A DNA stretch of 64,000 nt from Luscinia megarhynchos (taxonomy: Eukaryota; Chordata; Aves; Passeriformes; Turdidae), in NCBI GenBank assembly GCA_034336665.1, contig JAPFBE010000002.1, forward strand, positions 11,944,906 through 12,008,905. The letters are read 5' to 3'. The notes under the pieces were generated by a model that saw only the letters and a list, made by a program, of their open reading frames with translations, had not been told where the DNA came from and did not search any database. How positions within the stretch are numbered: position 1 is the stretch's first letter; each line of letters begins with the position of its first letter. Position numbers and translations under genes: made by a program. This document shows positions 61,737 through 64,000 of this stretch, one piece after another.

Positions 61737-64000
61737 GAAGGCTCAATATGAAAGTGTAGGCTTGATCTCTTGGGAATGCAATGCATGTTGCATAAACAAG
61801 TGGTTTTACATGTTCGGTCATTAAGACACATTTTAGAAGGGTTTCAAGACAGCTTTAAAGATCCAGTGTTTCAAATTTGTGTGGTTGTCTGCAAAAATAC
61901 CTGATTAAACACAAAAAGATGGGGAAAATATGATTTAATTACTGATTGTGCATTTTCAGACAGCTGAATTCTCTGACAACTTTGCCATACCAAAATGTTC
62001 CTACCTGTTTTGGCTGCACAGTTGAAAAACAACCTATTACCACATGTAGGGTTATTCACATTGTAGGGGCTACATTTGTTAATATCCTGGGAGTGAGTAA
62101 AATTGATATAAGGCTGTCTTAACTCAAATTGTCCTTGTTTTTATTGGATTGCACCTTTGCTTTAACATCAACTCAATTTTTAGCATTTAATATGACATTA
62201 ATACAAATAAATCATGTAAGGCTTGCTCTTAATGGATTTGCAGCATGCATGAATATCACACACGATAATGTATTTCCAATTCACATTAATCATAGGGGGA
62301 TAATACATTGGACAATAAGACACATTTTTGACAGGTTTGTGCAAGTTTAGGTTTGCTCAGTCCAGATCTCCTTTCCCTCAAAATCATTCTCTGCCTGATT
62401 TATGTTTCAACACTTCCCCAAATACATCACTTCAGCCTCTAAGATTAAGTACACTGCTGCAATCCAGCTTCCTATTCCAAGTGACTGCCTGTCTGAATCA
62501 AATATTAGACTCCATTTTAGGGCAATTTATGCTCCTAGAAAGATATAGAAAAGCTTTCATTCTCTCTTCTTACTTATACCCTATGACTCTTGTCATTTTA
62601 TGCCATTTAAATGAGAGAAACACAGAATTAATCTATTCAAATCACATAAGATCTGTCCTCTCACACTCAAAACAACAAATAAACAGAAACAAACCAAAAC
62701 ATAATGAAAACCAAAGAAAGAAACACATTAAAAAAAACTTTAAAAAATTACCAAACCTGCTACCTTGTTTTTACAGGTATCTTTCTCCCAGTCAATTTCT
62801 ATACAACACATAGGAACTAATAAGTGACAGACTCAAAGCAAAATCCACACTTCTACAAACTGGGTTTAGATTTTTTTTCTCCCTCATCTCCCTGCTATCC
62901 AGTCCATAGCCATTTCCTTTCCTTCCTTTCTGTGTTTCCATCTGCAAAGTGCAGATACCCAGCTTGGTGAGAACTCAAGAAAAGCTTACCCTAGCACCTG
63001 AAAGATTTTCTCTCACGGCAATTCACCTGGAAGCATTGCTGCCTGTGGATGATAAGGGTCTTGGCTATCATACTGTATTTCCCCTGCAGCAGGAAAAATT
63101 TTAACTGAATATTTAACTGGGCTCTAGCTTAGCAGAGACAATGGCCATATTGTTATTAAGGAGATGAGCTTGTCTATTATTTTGAGCCCAAATAGTTGTT
63201 TTGCTCTCACCATAGCTGTGCTGAGATTTCTAAATTTTAATATTGACCTCTTGTCAAAATAATATACCCTACCTGGAAATTCCAGGAGCTCCAGCATTCT
63301 GATTGACTTCCATGTTTCAAGGCCTAGGATTAAGATTTCTAATTACTGTCTTGAAATAAAGATGAAATACTGGATGTGTGCATATCTTTGAAGGCAAATG
63401 ACCCAGCTGCCAATCTAAGCACAATTCAGATTCCACTGATAAGTAATTGCCAAGAAACCTTGATCACACTGACATAAATACATCAATGTCAAAATTATAA
63501 TGGTAGCTTTTGACCTTATTTTATTTATATTTAGGACGGTATAGACACCTGAAAATTCATCTTGTCTTATAAGTTCATAGCAGGCATCAAAGTGCAAAGA
63601 CTCATCCTTGTACTTTTTTTGTGAATTAAAGAGTATTTATATATTTTTTTTTTCATCTCAAAAAGTTCCTCATACATTACTGTTGTCACTGAAGGATCAT
63701 CACTGAATTTCAGACTACTGACTCAGGAACTTGGTAAACAAAACAGGAAAGATAGCAGTCACGTATCTCATTTGAGGCAATTATTTCATCACTCCAGGAA
63801 AGAGGAACACAGCAGAACCAATTGTCAATCAATGACTTCCATATCAGTGTTTTTTAAAATTAAAAACCTGTCCATAACAACCAAGTATATTTCACATCTA
63901 CTGAAATGCAGTCCTACAGACCAAGACAAAGAAGTTTCACAGTGCTCTGAAACAATCAATGTTTATATAAATTAGTTTGTGATCCATATTACTCAACTGT
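57836..64000. other. Unique non-coding DNA
   Basis: No gene was recognised. Sections at 59270-59680 and 60100-60660 are somewhat richer in G and C. The largest open frames (58642-59187 minus, 181 codons; 62328-62813 plus, 161 codons) show no known domain. One A26 run is listed separately. Confidence 0.6.
61711..61736 (+). repeat. A26 homopolymer run
   Basis: This is the longest homopolymer in the window, 26 A. No retrocopy or flanking duplication was recognised beside it. Confidence 0.92.

Noticed and set aside
62328..62813. 161-codon open frame on the plus strand
   Set aside because: Composition follows the AT-rich background, the end is Lys/Asn-rich from A-runs, and there is no family resemblance. 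A frame of this length is plausible by chance in 64 kb.
1..64000. Prokaryotic features: operons, ribosome binding sites, CRISPR arrays, phage or plasmid functions
   Set aside because: The sequence is vertebrate in character (CR1, avian LTRs, CpG depletion), no regularly spaced repeats occur, and no long coding frames exist.

Overview
The window looks like non-coding DNA from a bird nuclear genome, most likely a songbird or another neoavian. I infer this from the repeats. There are several CR1 LINE fragments ending in the avian CR1 3' terminus (ATTCTRTG-type 8-mers), and two solo LTRs of types I know from avian endogenous retroviruses. There are no SINEs, the sequence is AT-rich and CpG-poor, and there is no compact coding. 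I recognise no complete protein-coding gene, tRNA, rRNA, CRISPR array or prokaryote-style operon. The window is intergenic or deep intronic; the sequence alone cannot decide which.

Layout: 1-3.06 kb is unremarkable unique DNA. A CR1 (minus strand) lies at 3.06-3.58 kb. A small GC/CpG-rich patch lies at 5.65-5.90 kb. At 7.81-8.17 kb an open frame begins with a convincing signal-peptide-like segment and ends inside an antisense CR1 fragment. A splice-acceptor/stop/AATAAA arrangement lies near 9.05-9.15 kb. A 12-bp TTTTG-type tandem repeat lies at 11.5 kb. A solo LTR at 13.33-13.98 kb is flanked by a perfect 5-bp target-site duplication (CCCAC). From 14 to 24.7 kb the DNA is mostly unique, with homopolymer runs and one weak exon-like stretch. 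A CR1 (plus strand) lies at 24.7-25.4 kb. An exon-like block with strong splice sites on both sides lies at 29.46-29.67 kb. At 35.57-36.12 kb a GC-richer block has a minus-strand AATAAA and resembles an LTR or a 3' exon. A CR1 (plus) lies at 39.6-39.9 kb and a CR1 (minus) at 41.26-41.40 kb. A second solo-type LTR (plus) lies at 47.76-48.30 kb, and a short CR1 at 49.67 kb. At 56.44-57.06 kb one CR1 has inserted into another. A local CpG cluster with an exon-like segment lies at 57.4-57.75 kb, followed by unique DNA to the end.

The mobile elements are decayed, 5'-truncated (CR1) or reduced to LTRs, and none looks capable of moving. I found no new multi-gene system. The points most worth following are the signal-peptide open frame joined to a CR1 tail, the LTR with intact target duplication, the CR1-in-CR1 nest, and three or four exon-like or CpG-dense islands. 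RNA-seq or cross-species alignment could confirm or dismiss these. Family assignments rest on remembered consensus sequences, not on a database search.
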